Positions 20,601 through 28,806 of a stretch of 28,807 nucleotides of DNA are shown one piece after another (position 1 is the stretch's first letter; each line of letters begins with the position of its first letter). The notes under the pieces were generated by a model. That model was not told the DNA's origin and did no database searches. It worked only from the letters and a program-made list of their open reading frames with translations. This stretch comes from a virus, in the IMG/VR virus record IMGVR_UViG_3300017989_000350, positions 1 through 28,807 of that record; one strand, written 5' to 3'. The position numbers were made by a program, and so were the translations under genes.

Positions 20601-20601
20601 A

Positions 20602-20994
20602 TCATTTTCCCTTCTTGGCATCCCTATCGTACGCCTTGGCCAGCCACTTAAGACCACCTCCATCACCACCGATTGCTTGATCCAACAGCTCGGAGAAGTG
20701 ATAAATGTCGCCCATAAAATCCAGGGGAGGAATCTTACTCAGATCCTTGATCGCAGCCTCGACGTGCGCCACCGCACTCTTGGCAAGATCTGCCCGCTTC
20801 TTCAGGTTTGCAGGGGTCTTGGGCGCGAGATCCTTCTTGCTGCGTGGCACCTTGTACATGGCCTCTGCCACTGGCTCGATAGCCTCCTCGGGATCCCCTT
20901 CAATTTCAGCATCATCACCAAGGATCTTCTTGGGGTCTACACCAGCGTTCTGAACCATCTCACTGAGCAACTGTTTTTTCGTTCTTGTGATCAT
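20602..20994 (-). CDS. putative internal virion protein, NAGVDP-tag family member 2
   Basis: A 130-residue protein, MITRTKKQLLSEMVQNAGVD. It shares the EMV-NAGVDP--ILG block and a following acidic EPVAE segment with its neighbour at 20100-20600, while the C-terminal parts differ. The body is helical (ANLKKRADLAKSAVAHVEAA, MGDIYHFSELLDQAIGGDGG). This is a clear case of a common leader on different cargo. No family is recognised. Confidence 0.6.
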   Translation of the reverse strand: MITRTKKQLLSEMVQNAGVDPKKILGDDAEIEGDPEEAIEPVAEAMYKVPRSKKDLAPKTPANLKKRADLAKSAVAHVEAAIKDLSKIPPLDFMGDIYHFSELLDQAIGGDGGGLKWLAKAYDRDAKKGK

Positions 20995-20997
20995 GAT

Positions 20998-21627
20998 TTA
21001 CTCCCATCCATAGTCGTCTTTGCAGACCTTGAACGCCTTGTCGAATGCCTTCCGAGCCGTCGGAGCAGATCCCCTGTCAGCGAGCGCCGTCTTGCCACTA
21101 TCCTGGCGCTCTTTGACGCTGTATTCGTATTTCTCGGGCTGACCATATCCCCCCATGGAAAAGATGCGAATCTCTCCCTGCGACTTGCGCTTCGCCTCGT
21201 CCAGGCCATCGGCGTCCTCGCCAAGTACCTTCTTGGCCGCCGTGGTCAGCGCATCAGACACCGCCGCCATGTACTTCTTGGCCTGCTCGTCCTCCTTAGT
21301 GACGGTGGCGAGCCCCTTGAGGAGCTGCACCATCTTGAAGAACGCGTCCTGGTCTCTGTAGTCAGTGTCGCGCAGAGCCTTGATCGCACCCTCGGTCTTG
21401 GCCTCCTCATCAAGCAGGTTGGACGCCTCGGCCAGAGATGCAGCCGCATCGACAGTGTTGGCATCTGTGGACTCGTCCTGGGGCTTACCATCGATTGCAT
21501 CCCCCAGCTCCTCAACCAACCCCTTTCGCATCACATTCGGCACACTAGATACAGAATCCTCCGCGCCATCTTCAACCTGCCCATCGCCCTCGATCGCATT
21601 GCCCAATTTCTCAATCAATTTTCTCAT
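20998..21627 (-). CDS. putative internal virion protein with duplicated CTS-like tag
   Basis: A 209-residue protein, MRKLIEKLGNAIEGDGQVED. The opening tag is repeated about 32 residues later as MRKGLVEELGDAIDG, so the leader has been duplicated within one protein. An acidic linker (KPQDESTDANTVDAAASLAE) and helical part (DQDAFFKMVQLLKGLATVTK) follow. A beta-containing end (GEIRIFSMGGYGQPEKYEYS) closes the protein. It is the first gene after the promoter at 21661-21688 and heads the block of small virion genes. No known family is recognised. Confidence 0.65.
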   Translation of the reverse strand: MRKLIEKLGNAIEGDGQVEDGAEDSVSSVPNVMRKGLVEELGDAIDGKPQDESTDANTVDAAASLAEASNLLDEEAKTEGAIKALRDTDYRDQDAFFKMVQLLKGLATVTKEDEQAKKYMAAVSDALTTAAKKVLGEDADGLDEAKRKSQGEIRIFSMGGYGQPEKYEYSVKERQDSGKTALADRGSAPTARKAFDKAFKVCKDDYGWE

Positions 21628-21660
21628 GATCTTTTCCCTTCAAACATCATCTACTCAGAT

Positions 21661-21688
21661 ATGTTACCCGCTATAACGGGTTTGTCAA
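21661..21688 (-). promoter_or_regulatory. promoter of the small virion gene block
   Basis: On the minus strand TTGACA (21688-21683) is followed by 16 bases and TAACAT (21666-21661; 4 of 6). The spacer holds an inverted repeat ACCCG/CGGGT (21666-21670 and 21677-21681), possibly an operator. It shares TTGACAAAC with the plus-strand promoters at 3385 and 6979. Confidence 0.45.
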
Positions 21689-21700
21689 CCAATGGTCTCT

Positions 21701-22240
21701 CTAAAGTGGCGACAAAAGCGTAAATTCCGTCACCGCCCACGGTTGAATCTCCAATTCCGCAATGCTGACCTCGCCGCCCTTGGCGTCAAAATCAGATCCC
21801 GCCTTGTACCGTGTAGGAATACAATCCCACAACAGCCAGGCTTTTCCAGGCAAAAACGCAGCTGACTCCCAGGCTGCAATACCAATCTCGTCGTCCGTGT
21901 GACCAATATTCGTGAAATGAAGAAGCAGCAGGTTGCGATTCGTCATGTCGAACCCACGGATCGCACGCATCATCCACTGCCACATCGTGTCATCGTATCC
22001 AAGAACTCCACGCGTCAAAGTGATCGGCGCCACGCCGCCACCCGAGTACGCACTGCGCTTGTACATCGAGTTAAGCTGCTTGATCTCGTCTACTTCAGCT
22101 GTGTATTCAGGCGTAGTTATTGACTGAAACCCCAGAATGGGAGCGCCCAATACAAGAAAGGGAAACGTCGCACTTGGCACCACATCCAGAAGCCAAAAGC
22201 GATGGTTCTGCATGAAATCTGCAATGCGCGACCGTGCCAT
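21701..22240 (-). CDS. tail tube protein (T4 gp19-like), paralog 1
   Basis: A 179-residue protein, MARSRIADFMQNHRFWLLDV. It has the contractile-phage tube pattern: the IADFMQNHRFWLLDV start, a strand after PILGFQSITTPEYTAEVDEI, PITLTRGVLGYDDTMWQWMM and a final sheet ending GGEVSIAELEIQPWAVTEFT. Hexamers stack to form the inner tube through which DNA passes. A related gene lies directly upstream. Either both are structural tube variants or one caps or initiates the tube. It is followed by the promoter of the small-gene block. Confidence 0.75.
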   Translation of the reverse strand: MARSRIADFMQNHRFWLLDVVPSATFPFLVLGAPILGFQSITTPEYTAEVDEIKQLNSMYKRSAYSGGGVAPITLTRGVLGYDDTMWQWMMRAIRGFDMTNRNLLLLHFTNIGHTDDEIGIAAWESAAFLPGKAWLLWDCIPTRYKAGSDFDAKGGEVSIAELEIQPWAVTEFTLLSPL

Positions 22241-22260
22241 TCAACGCTCTCCTCCCTTGG

Positions 22261-22791
22261 CTACGCAGGCTTCGGGAATACGTCAAATGACTCCAGGGAG
22301 AAATCGACCTCAGCCAGGGAAACCTCCCCCGACATCGAATCAAAATCACCAGCAGGCTTGGCACGCGTAGGAACACAGTTCTTGCATTCAATGCGACGGA
22401 AATCGTCTCCCGCCTCGGCCTGCGTGGCCGATGCCATTTCAGTCCGCTGATAATGATAGATCGTGACATCGCAACGGTACTCGTCCCCGTCGACCGAGTC
22501 GCGGACCCAATCATAAAACGTGGTGTCCGATTTCGCTACACCGCGCATCAGAGTGCCGTCAGAGACGGTGGGTGGCCCTGGATACTTCTGCGTCCACTGA
22601 AAAGTACCCTCGCGGTACTCAACAGCTTCGACAGTTAGCTCAGGGATCGACACACTCTGAAACCCAGCCTCCCCAGCTCCATCAAACTCACCTGGACGAT
22701 TAAATACCAGGGGAGTTGCCCCATCGGATTTGGTAGCTGTTACATGGAACCGAAATCCCTGCATCAGATCATCGACTGCTGCTCGTGACAT
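22261..22791 (-). CDS. tail tube protein (T4 gp19-like), paralog 2
   Basis: A 176-residue protein started at the ATG at 22791 (MSRAAVDDLMQGFRFHVTAT), behind AAGGAG. It shares order and motifs with paralog 1: DLMQGFRFHV, GFQSVSIPELTVEAVEYREG, DGTLMRGVAKSDTTFYDWVR and the closing GEVSLAEVDFSLESFDVFPK. The NCVPTRAKPAGDFDSMSGEV part parallels DCIPTRYKAGSDFDAKGGEV of the other copy, so the two arose by duplication. It is placed normally downstream of the sheath region. Confidence 0.75.
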   Translation of the reverse strand: MSRAAVDDLMQGFRFHVTATKSDGATPLVFNRPGEFDGAGEAGFQSVSIPELTVEAVEYREGTFQWTQKYPGPPTVSDGTLMRGVAKSDTTFYDWVRDSVDGDEYRCDVTIYHYQRTEMASATQAEAGDDFRRIECKNCVPTRAKPAGDFDSMSGEVSLAEVDFSLESFDVFPKPA

Positions 22792-22801
22792 TTTCTTCTC
22801 C

Positions 22802-23578
22802 TTAAACCGGCGACCGCTCCATGGTCGGCGGCAGATTTTCTTCGCCAATTATTCCAGTCTGACTCGGTACCGTCTGACCCCACCCATTGCCAATAACGAG
22901 ACCGACCCGGCCAATAAGATCGTAGTCATACGTCGCCAGAGCATTCACCGCGCTGAAACTCCCAGGAGTATTGAGAGTAATTACAACTGCACCAGTGAGG
23001 TAATCAATCGTTCCAGACCCCCCGCCACCGCCTGCCCCAACAAGAATGCCATCCGACGCTGGATCCGTGAAAACAACACTGCCCGCAGTAATCGAAACAG
23101 AGCCAGGATCCACACGACCGTTTACCAATTGAAGATTGTAAGTGGCCGTTATACCATCTCCAGTCACTCCCGTATCTTCTGCTGCCACCGATACCTCAGC
23201 ATCGACATTTTGGTCAGTTTTTACTCTCACCTTAAATGAGGGTGGGACCAGGAAGCCATGATTCGTCTGCACATACGAACCACTCGTAGAGCCAGTCTCC
23301 GTGTGAATCAGATATTCAACATCGTCATCATCAACAAGATAAATTGACACATCGGGAGCTGTTGAGCAATCAAAATACCACCAGACCTGTTCTACTCGCA
23401 TCCCCTCCAGCTCAGGCGCGGCCCATTCACCAGCCGCCGATCCGCCGATCCACTTCTGGATACGACCACGGTACAACGTCTCCTCTGAAGGAGTGCCATC
23501 TGGGGGCAATCCCAGAAATTTATTGCCAGAGTAGATCTCCTGAATAGAAATATTCGGATTGACCCCTGTAGTCATCAA
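22802..23578 (-). CDS. beta-rich tail structural protein sharing a module with the sheath
   Basis: A 258-residue protein, MMTTGVNPNISIQEIYSGNK. Its first 130 residues form an unrecognised beta domain (RVEQVWWYFDCSTAPDVSIY). Residues ~140-225 (FTDPASDGILVGAGG, GTIDYLTGAVVITLNTPG, ALATYDYDLIGR) repeat the pattern found in the sheath insertion (FTDAAGDGVLTATGG, FVDYTTGEVSITLAVPG, IEAVYDYTIF). The gene lies between sheath and tube genes, so a tail component is likely. Its exact role is unknown. Confidence 0.6.
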   Translation of the reverse strand: MMTTGVNPNISIQEIYSGNKFLGLPPDGTPSEETLYRGRIQKWIGGSAAGEWAAPELEGMRVEQVWWYFDCSTAPDVSIYLVDDDDVEYLIHTETGSTSGSYVQTNHGFLVPPSFKVRVKTDQNVDAEVSVAAEDTGVTGDGITATYNLQLVNGRVDPGSVSITAGSVVFTDPASDGILVGAGGGGGSGTIDYLTGAVVITLNTPGSFSAVNALATYDYDLIGRVGLVIGNGWGQTVPSQTGIIGEENLPPTMERSPV

Positions 23579-23595
23579 ACTCCCCTATCTATGCG

Positions 23596-26500
23596 TTATG
23601 ACAACGCTTTCTGTTGAAATCTGAACACGATAAACTCAGCTGGTTTGTTCGGCGCAAGTCCCACGTCGCAGAACACCAGCCCCTGATCCACAGTATTCTG
23701 TGGGTTGTTGGTGCGATCACACGTAACGTAGAACGCCTCCTCGGGGCTAGTTCCAGCGAAATATCCCGCCTGGTACAACCCAAGCAAGAAACTCGTAAGC
23801 TGTGTCCGAATTGCGGACCACAATGGCGGCCCATTATTCTTGAAGACATGGCTGTGTGTCGCATTGAAGACCGACTTCTCGACGAACATGAACAGCCGCC
23901 GCATCTGGATGAACGGCCACTCACCGCCCGCAATATCCAGGGTCCTTGCACCCCACACACATCGTCCAGTGTGTGGCCACTGCACGAGGCAGTTGATCTT
24001 CTCTGGATAAGCAACGCCCACCTGAGTCGGCGTGAGATCCAGCTCAAGACCAATGGACCAGTTCAACCGTCCATCGTTCGTGCCCGCAGGCGCCTTGCCG
24101 ACATTCTTCGAAATATCGGTACGCGCGTACACGCCCGCTACGTGACCACCACATGGAACGTCCGTCGCCACCTCAGTTACAGGATCGATGATCTTGATGT
24201 GTGGGTAGTACAGCGCCGCGTAGGAAGTGAATTTCTGCAACTGGAACTTCTTCCAGTTGACCGCTTCCTGCGGAGTAAGTCCCGACGGAACAGTCAGGAT
24301 CACGAACTTATCCTTGACCAGCTCGGCATATGTAATCAGTGCATCAGCAACCACCGTGTCGGTCTGGAAGTCAGAAGCGACCAGCTGCATGAGCGCATCA
24401 ACCTTGCCAAACGCCCACAGACCCCTCTGGTCGGCCGCGAGAGACGCCCCAACCACATCACTGGAGGCAATGGCCGCACCGTCCAGGCCGCCCGTCATCT
24501 GCCCCTCAATGCTCGTCGAGGGATAGGTGTAGTAGGAAGCCACCTGTGCGGATGCTCCAGCAGGACCGGCCGACGGGAATCCCGTCAACGCCCACGTCAA
24601 TGTAAAAGCGCCCGTGGTGTAAGTGACCTCATTGGTGCCATTGGCATCAAGGCCAAACTTCTGCGGATACCCCGTCGCCTGCGTACTCGCAACCGACAGA
24701 TTACCGTCGCCATCATCCTCGATCGCCACCGGAACAGCATACGCTGCTTCGAAATAGATCGGGAAGCCACTCGCGAAAGTAGTCGAGGAAGCCGTCAGGT
24801 CCAGAGTATCATCCGTGGTCCCAGCAGCATCACTGATCTGGCCCGTGGTATAGTCGATCGTACCAACGGCGTTCGCCGTCCCAGCTTCGACGAGGTTGCC
24901 AGCACCCGCAACACCCGTATCCTCGATGTCGAAGAATTTACCAAGCGTATCCCACTGGGTAGCGGCCACACCAGCTTCGGCTGCACCAGCAGCATTCACG
25001 AAATCGATGGAAGCAGGGGCTGCCGCAACACTCGTCACGACGAATGTGCCGTCGTTACCAGGAGTCGTCGCACCTTGCACCGTCACAATGTCGCCTACAG
25101 CCGTACTTCCGAATGGATTGGTCGAATCAGCCAGCGTCACAGTACCCGCTGCGAAAGCAAACGATATCGTCACACCAGTGTTGGTTGCCACGTCGCCCGT
25201 GCGCGCCGAGATACGAACACTACCAGGCGTAATCGCCGCAGGTGTCGTTGCCGTCCCAGGAGAAGTGATTGCCGCCGTCGCCGCACCACCGCCCGTTCCA
25301 ATCTGAGTCCCATTGACCCAGTGAATCGTCGAAGCCGCCGCGAAGGTGTCTGCAAGGCCAGCACCGCTCACATCCAAAGTATTCGCCGTCACGCCCGTCG
25401 GGTCAGTGATTGCACCTGTCGTGTAATCGATCGAACCCACTACAACACCTGTTGAAGTCTCGACCAGATTGCCAGGACCAGCCACGCCAGTGTCGATGAT
25501 GTTCGTCTTGCCAACACCCGTCAGCTCGCAAGAAATGAGAACCGAAGGAACAGCAGGATCCATCGCCAGCGGCAGCAAGGTCGTGTCGAAGGCATCTGGG
25601 CCAACTACAACAGCCGTAGCCAGAGCGCCCACAATGGTCGCCATCAAAGGCCCACCCTCCGCAAACGTGAAGCTCGCATCAAAGGTCGTCGGGAAACAGC
25701 CATTCGTCAGCTCGTAGTCCCAACCCTTCCATTTGCCGTTGTAGTAATCAGGCGTCACTACTGACGAGGCATCCGAGTGCACCATCGTTGCCGAAAAGTC
25801 CTCAGCCGAAACTGAAACACCCGCCAGGGCCTCGGGATCCATCTCGTTGCCGTACTCGACAACCTCGATGTAGTCCGATCCGCCTATATCGGCATTGATC
25901 ACTGTGGCAATGTAGTTCTTGCTGTTTGTGTCAGAGAAGTCCAGATCCGTGAACTGCTCAACAGTGCTCCAAGAAGGAGTCCCTGTCACACCCGCGTCAG
26001 TATCTTCCTCAACCAATACCGTAAACCGGCTATACGAAGCCGTGGCGTCAGTGAGATAATCGCTGGACCCAGGAACGATCGACACGCGATAATAATTACC
26101 CGCAAGACCAGGCCACTTCATCTGGAAGCGGAAGATGGTGTAGTCGTACACCGCTTCGATGTCGTTCGCACCACCAGCGTAATCGCCTGGAACCGCCAGA
26201 GTAATCGAAACCTCACCCGTCGTGTAATCGACAAAACCAGTCCCACCCGACCCACCGCCACCAGTCGCCGTCAACACACCATCGCCAGCAGCGTCCGTAA
26301 AGACGTTATCTGTGACTGCTGCATTGAAGGTGATCTCGACCGTCGTGGGCTTCGCGGGAGGATTGGAAAGCTGCAACGAATAGATGCCGCTCGCCTCCAC
26401 TGTATTGCCCAAGTCATCAGGAGCCGTACTCGGGATCGAGTACAAGAAATCCCAAAGACCATCGGCCGCGTCGCTCGCAGTGACACGCACGACATACAGC

Positions 26501-26736
26501 TGCTGACCACCATTCTGGAAAAAGGCATACGCCATCGTCGGCGTCAGACCCTTCTCGGTAAAGGTTCCGAAATTCGTCACGAACTCAGCATAGCTCGTGC
26601 AAAGAATCGGCTCGTCTACGAGCCCCTTCGTGGTAAACCCAATCAGGCCAAGAGTCGACGTCGAGACGCCACTGATCGGACCAGGTCCACCTGGAACTTC
26701 CTTGATATAGATACCAGGATGTGTGTATTCTGACAT
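23596..26736 (-). CDS. contractile tail sheath protein, enlarged with repeated inserts
   Basis: A 1046-residue protein started at the ATG at 26736 (MSEYTHPGIYIKEVPGGPGP), with GGAG upstream. The N-terminus (HPGIYIKEVPGG-PI-GVSTST-GLIGFT) and C-terminus (WPFIQMRRLFMFVEKSV..., then GLAPNKPAEFIVFRFQQKAL) are diagnostic of phage tail sheaths. The protein polymerises around the tube and contracts at infection. T4 gp18 has about 660 residues, so nearly 400 are extra. The insert contains repeated beta modules: NLVE-ST-VVVGSIDYTTGAI / NLVEAGTANAVGTIDYTTGQ and two LDVSG/LDLTA segments, plus the FTDAAGDG module shared with the next gene. The inserts are Ala/Thr/Gly/Val-rich and probably face outward. 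Confidence 0.9.
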   Translation of the reverse strand: MSEYTHPGIYIKEVPGGPGPISGVSTSTLGLIGFTTKGLVDEPILCTSYAEFVTNFGTFTEKGLTPTMAYAFFQNGGQQLYVVRVTASDAADGLWDFLYSIPSTAPDDLGNTVEASGIYSLQLSNPPAKPTTVEITFNAAVTDNVFTDAAGDGVLTATGGGGSGGTGFVDYTTGEVSITLAVPGDYAGGANDIEAVYDYTIFRFQMKWPGLAGNYYRVSIVPGSSDYLTDATASYSRFTVLVEEDTDAGVTGTPSWSTVEQFTDLDFSDTNSKNYIATVINADIGGSDYIEVVEYGNEMDPEALAGVSVSAEDFSATMVHSDASSVVTPDYYNGKWKGWDYELTNGCFPTTFDASFTFAEGGPLMATIVGALATAVVVGPDAFDTTLLPLAMDPAVPSVLISCELTGVGKTNIIDTGVAGPGNLVETSTGVVVGSIDYTTGAITDPTGVTANTLDVSGAGLADTFAAASTIHWVNGTQIGTGGGAATAAITSPGTATTPAAITPGSVRISARTGDVATNTGVTISFAFAAGTVTLADSTNPFGSTAVGDIVTVQGATTPGNDGTFVVTSVAAAPASIDFVNAAGAAEAGVAATQWDTLGKFFDIEDTGVAGAGNLVEAGTANAVGTIDYTTGQISDAAGTTDDTLDLTASSTTFASGFPIYFEAAYAVPVAIEDDGDGNLSVASTQATGYPQKFGLDANGTNEVTYTTGAFTLTWALTGFPSAGPAGASAQVASYYTYPSTSIEGQMTGGLDGAAIASSDVVGASLAADQRGLWAFGKVDALMQLVASDFQTDTVVADALITYAELVKDKFVILTVPSGLTPQEAVNWKKFQLQKFTSYAALYYPHIKIIDPVTEVATDVPCGGHVAGVYARTDISKNVGKAPAGTNDGRLNWSIGLELDLTPTQVGVAYPEKINCLVQWPHTGRCVWGARTLDIAGGEWPFIQMRRLFMFVEKSVFNATHSHVFKNNGPPLWSAIRTQLTSFLLGLYQAGYFAGTSPEEAFYVTCDRTNNPQNTVDQGLVFCDVGLAPNKPAEFIVFRFQQKALS

Positions 26737-26763
26737 TGCTCGTCTCCGTGTTGTCAAACCACC

Positions 26764-27297
26764 CTATTTGTGGCGTTTTTTCTTCTTCTTTTTCTTGGAA
26801 TTTTCACCGCCCCCTGGGTTCTCATCGGGGCTTCCATCAGCTTTTGACAACGCTTCAACAACATCAACACCGGAAGGAGGAGAATCGGACACAACAACAG
26901 AATCCGATTCTGAATCTTTTTTCGGCGAGTCTCTCTCAGCCTTTTCCTGGGCCGCAACCGTCAACTCACCTTCTGTCATCTCGGGCGCACCCGCAGGCTT
27001 TTTCGGGGCCTGCCCTTTGTCGGTCGTCACACCCTTTTCTGCAATCTTCTTAGCCATATCCGACTTCGGAGTGACGGCCTTGATATCAGCAGACGTTGTA
27101 ACAACCCCCTGAACTGGCCGCTCCGAACGCGGAGGTGGCCCCGTCCGACGGAGAACCCCCTTCTTCTGGAGCGCCTGTATCTCCCGAACGCCAGGCTCGA
27201 AAATCTCAACCCTGGAATGAGGGCGCACCGCAACCGACACCCCCTTCTTCACAGGCATCGATTTAGGCGTAGGACCTGAATAGTAAAACCACGGCAT
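26764..27297 (-). CDS. hypothetical virion-associated protein, charged and disordered
   Basis: A 177-residue protein, MPWFYYSGPTPKSMPVKKGV, with GGAGG before the ATG. The first 55 residues could fold (GVSVAVRPHSRVEIFEPGVR). The rest is low-complexity with Lys, Glu, Pro and Ser, ending in a run of eight consecutive Lys or Lys/Arg residues (KKKKKKKRHK). It lies between the putative tail-completion gene and the sheath. I recognise no family; a head-tail or regulatory role is possible but unsupported. Confidence 0.55.
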   Translation of the reverse strand: MPWFYYSGPTPKSMPVKKGVSVAVRPHSRVEIFEPGVREIQALQKKGVLRRTGPPPRSERPVQGVVTTSADIKAVTPKSDMAKKIAEKGVTTDKGQAPKKPAGAPEMTEGELTVAAQEKAERDSPKKDSESDSVVVSDSPPSGVDVVEALSKADGSPDENPGGGENSKKKKKKKRHK

Positions 27298-27316
27298 ATT
27301 ACCTCCTCACCTCGAA

Positions 27317-28033
27317 TCAGGAGCCTTCCTCGACCCCTTGGTTTGCAGGATTAAACTTGGCGTAAGTGACATGCGGATCGCCTATCAACGCAGGGAATAC
27401 CCGATCGTCATGAAGATCAACTTCTCCTCGAACTGTAAATGAAATCGTGTAGCTCACTGTCCTCTCCGCAATATCGGCCAGCTCCGAGGTGTTGGAAATT
27501 GAAACCTCTCCTGCATCATATTCTCGCACATCACCCTTGCTGTCAACTACTTTGAATATAAACCACGGCGCAATAAAGTGTCGAAGCGCGTAGTGCAACA
27601 TCAAAAGCGTCTCCTGCTTTCTGCGCCCCATCACCATACAATCATAGGTCATGTCAAACTGAGTGGCCCGCCACTGATTGTCATATTTGGTATAGCCCAC
27701 CGTCCCATCGGGCAACGTGACCTTCTCAGCATCCTTCGATGGTGCACGCGCAACCCAGGTGTACCAGGGGTGCCGATCGAACGCTGGAGTGTAGTCATTT
27801 TGACGAAACTGAAAACACGGCAGCTTGAATTCCTGGTACACATCCTCGGGATCCTGGAACTGACACGGAACTTTGTTGTTTATCTCGGGAAATCCCGAAT
27901 CAAGGTAAGGAACATCGCAAGCATAGATCGCCCGCGATTCACCATCGACTATGTAATGCTCTATCTCGGCACCGAGGGTCTTCATGCAACCCTCGTCCCA
28001 GTCCCGCAGATTGACCGTGCCAATTACTGTCAT
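27317..28033 (-). CDS. putative tail terminator / tail completion protein
   Basis: A 238-residue protein, MTVIGTVNLRDWDEGCMKTL. The C-terminal 110 residues (QFDMTYDCMVMGRRKQETLL, HYALRHFIAPWFIFKVVDSK, GEVSISNTSELADIAERTVS, YTISFTVRGEVDL) resemble small phage neck or tail-end proteins that cap the tube and sheath: helix, strands and a final sheet. Its place just upstream of the sheath region supports this. Four cysteines in the first half may matter. The ATG comes after the palindrome at 28047-28060. The family match is weak. Confidence 0.4.
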   Translation of the reverse strand: MTVIGTVNLRDWDEGCMKTLGAEIEHYIVDGESRAIYACDVPYLDSGFPEINNKVPCQFQDPEDVYQEFKLPCFQFRQNDYTPAFDRHPWYTWVARAPSKDAEKVTLPDGTVGYTKYDNQWRATQFDMTYDCMVMGRRKQETLLMLHYALRHFIAPWFIFKVVDSKGDVREYDAGEVSISNTSELADIAERTVSYTISFTVRGEVDLHDDRVFPALIGDPHVTYAKFNPANQGVEEGS

Positions 28034-28046
28034 GCACCACCAACTG

Positions 28047-28060
28047 CGAACTCAAGTTCG
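28047..28060. repeat. intercistronic palindrome, copy 4 (CGAACT-2-AGTTCG)
   Basis: Same 6-bp arms as the other three copies, with CA instead of GG at the centre. It begins three bases after the previous stop codon and lies 13 bases before the next ATG. No U-run follows. Confidence 0.55.
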
Positions 28061-28063
28061 TAC

Positions 28064-28360
28064 CTACTCTTCTGCGTCTCCGCCGTCCGAATCGTCTTCG
28101 CCGCCCGAGCCGTCGCCATCGTCCGAACCGCCATCGTCATCCGAGCCGCCACCATCTTGAGTTCCGCCATCGCCGTCGTCATCGTCGCAGCCATCACAAT
28201 TGTCAAGGGCAATCGCCCCTGCCTCTGCTGCCTGGTTAATGATGTCGAGCGCGCCATCTATCGTATCGTCCTGCCTAGCGACCTTCCTTCTCAGAAGCTC
28301 GTTTTCGACCCCTGTCAGAGTCTGATCCAAGGTTCCCAACTTTTCACCTGTTGTCATCAT
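28064..28360 (-). CDS. small protein with an Asp/Gly-rich acidic tail
   Basis: A 98-residue protein, MMTTGEKLGTLDQTLTGVEN (a second ATG follows at once). AAGGTGGA precedes the start. The first 50 residues are helical (LLRRKVARQDDTIDGALDII). After CDGC the last 45 residues are almost only Asp, Gly, Ser and Glu (DDDDGDGGTQDGGGSDDDGG). The tail could bind divalent ions or mimic nucleic acid; nothing confirms this. No family is recognised. Confidence 0.55.
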   Translation of the reverse strand: MMTTGEKLGTLDQTLTGVENELLRRKVARQDDTIDGALDIINQAAEAGAIALDNCDGCDDDDGDGGTQDGGGSDDDGGSDDGDGSGGEDDSDGGDAEE

Positions 28361-28371
28361 TCCACCTTCAA

Positions 28372-28806
28372 CTACCCTCTTGGGGCAAATGGAGCGAGCG
28401 TTCTTGCAAACGCATCACTCTTGTTCAACTGTGTGGCTGTAACATTCGCCACATTATTTGGCAAATCAAATGCACTCTCACGCCCAGTTTGAAGATATAT
28501 CAAATATCGCCGCATCAGATCAGGCATCGCATCCTTGATTTCCCGAAGAGCAGGGCGCCAATGAGCAACCTGACTCTCACCGTCATAACCAAACTCCGTC
28601 CGAAGAATATTGTAACCCACATCTTCGTGAACCACAACACCCACTGCACTCGGTGTTTTCTCGATACTAACATCCCCCGCGCCCGCGCGCCTGAGAGCAC
28701 TTTCAATCTCACCCCTGTGAGCGTAGATACGGTCCGACAACGCCTTCAGCTCGTCCTCGCGCGCGTTACGGGATATCACCCTCGCCTTTATCTTGCTCGA
28801 CGCCAC
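28372..28806 (-). CDS. hypothetical head/neck-region protein (possibly 5' truncated)
   Basis: 144 residues are seen to the window edge. The first codon in view is a GTG (VASSKIKARVISRNAREDEL) that may or may not be the real start, since upstream sequence is missing. It contains helices (ELKALSDRIYAHRGEIESAL, REIKDAMPDLMRRYLIYLQT) and a short beta part (AVGVVVHEDVGYNILRTEFG). Position upstream of tail-completion and sheath genes suggests a neck or tail-completion component. No family is recognised. Confidence 0.5.
   Translation of the reverse strand: MASSKIKARVISRNAREDELKALSDRIYAHRGEIESALRRAGAGDVSIEKTPSAVGVVVHEDVGYNILRTEFGYDGESQVAHWRPALREIKDAMPDLMRRYLIYLQTGRESAFDLPNNVANVTATQLNKSDAFARTLAPFAPRG

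Noticed and set aside
23614-25455. 613-codon plus-strand open frame opposite the sheath gene
   Set aside because: It is a shadow of the sheath frame, very Arg/His/Ser-rich and without known motifs; the sheath match is unambiguous.
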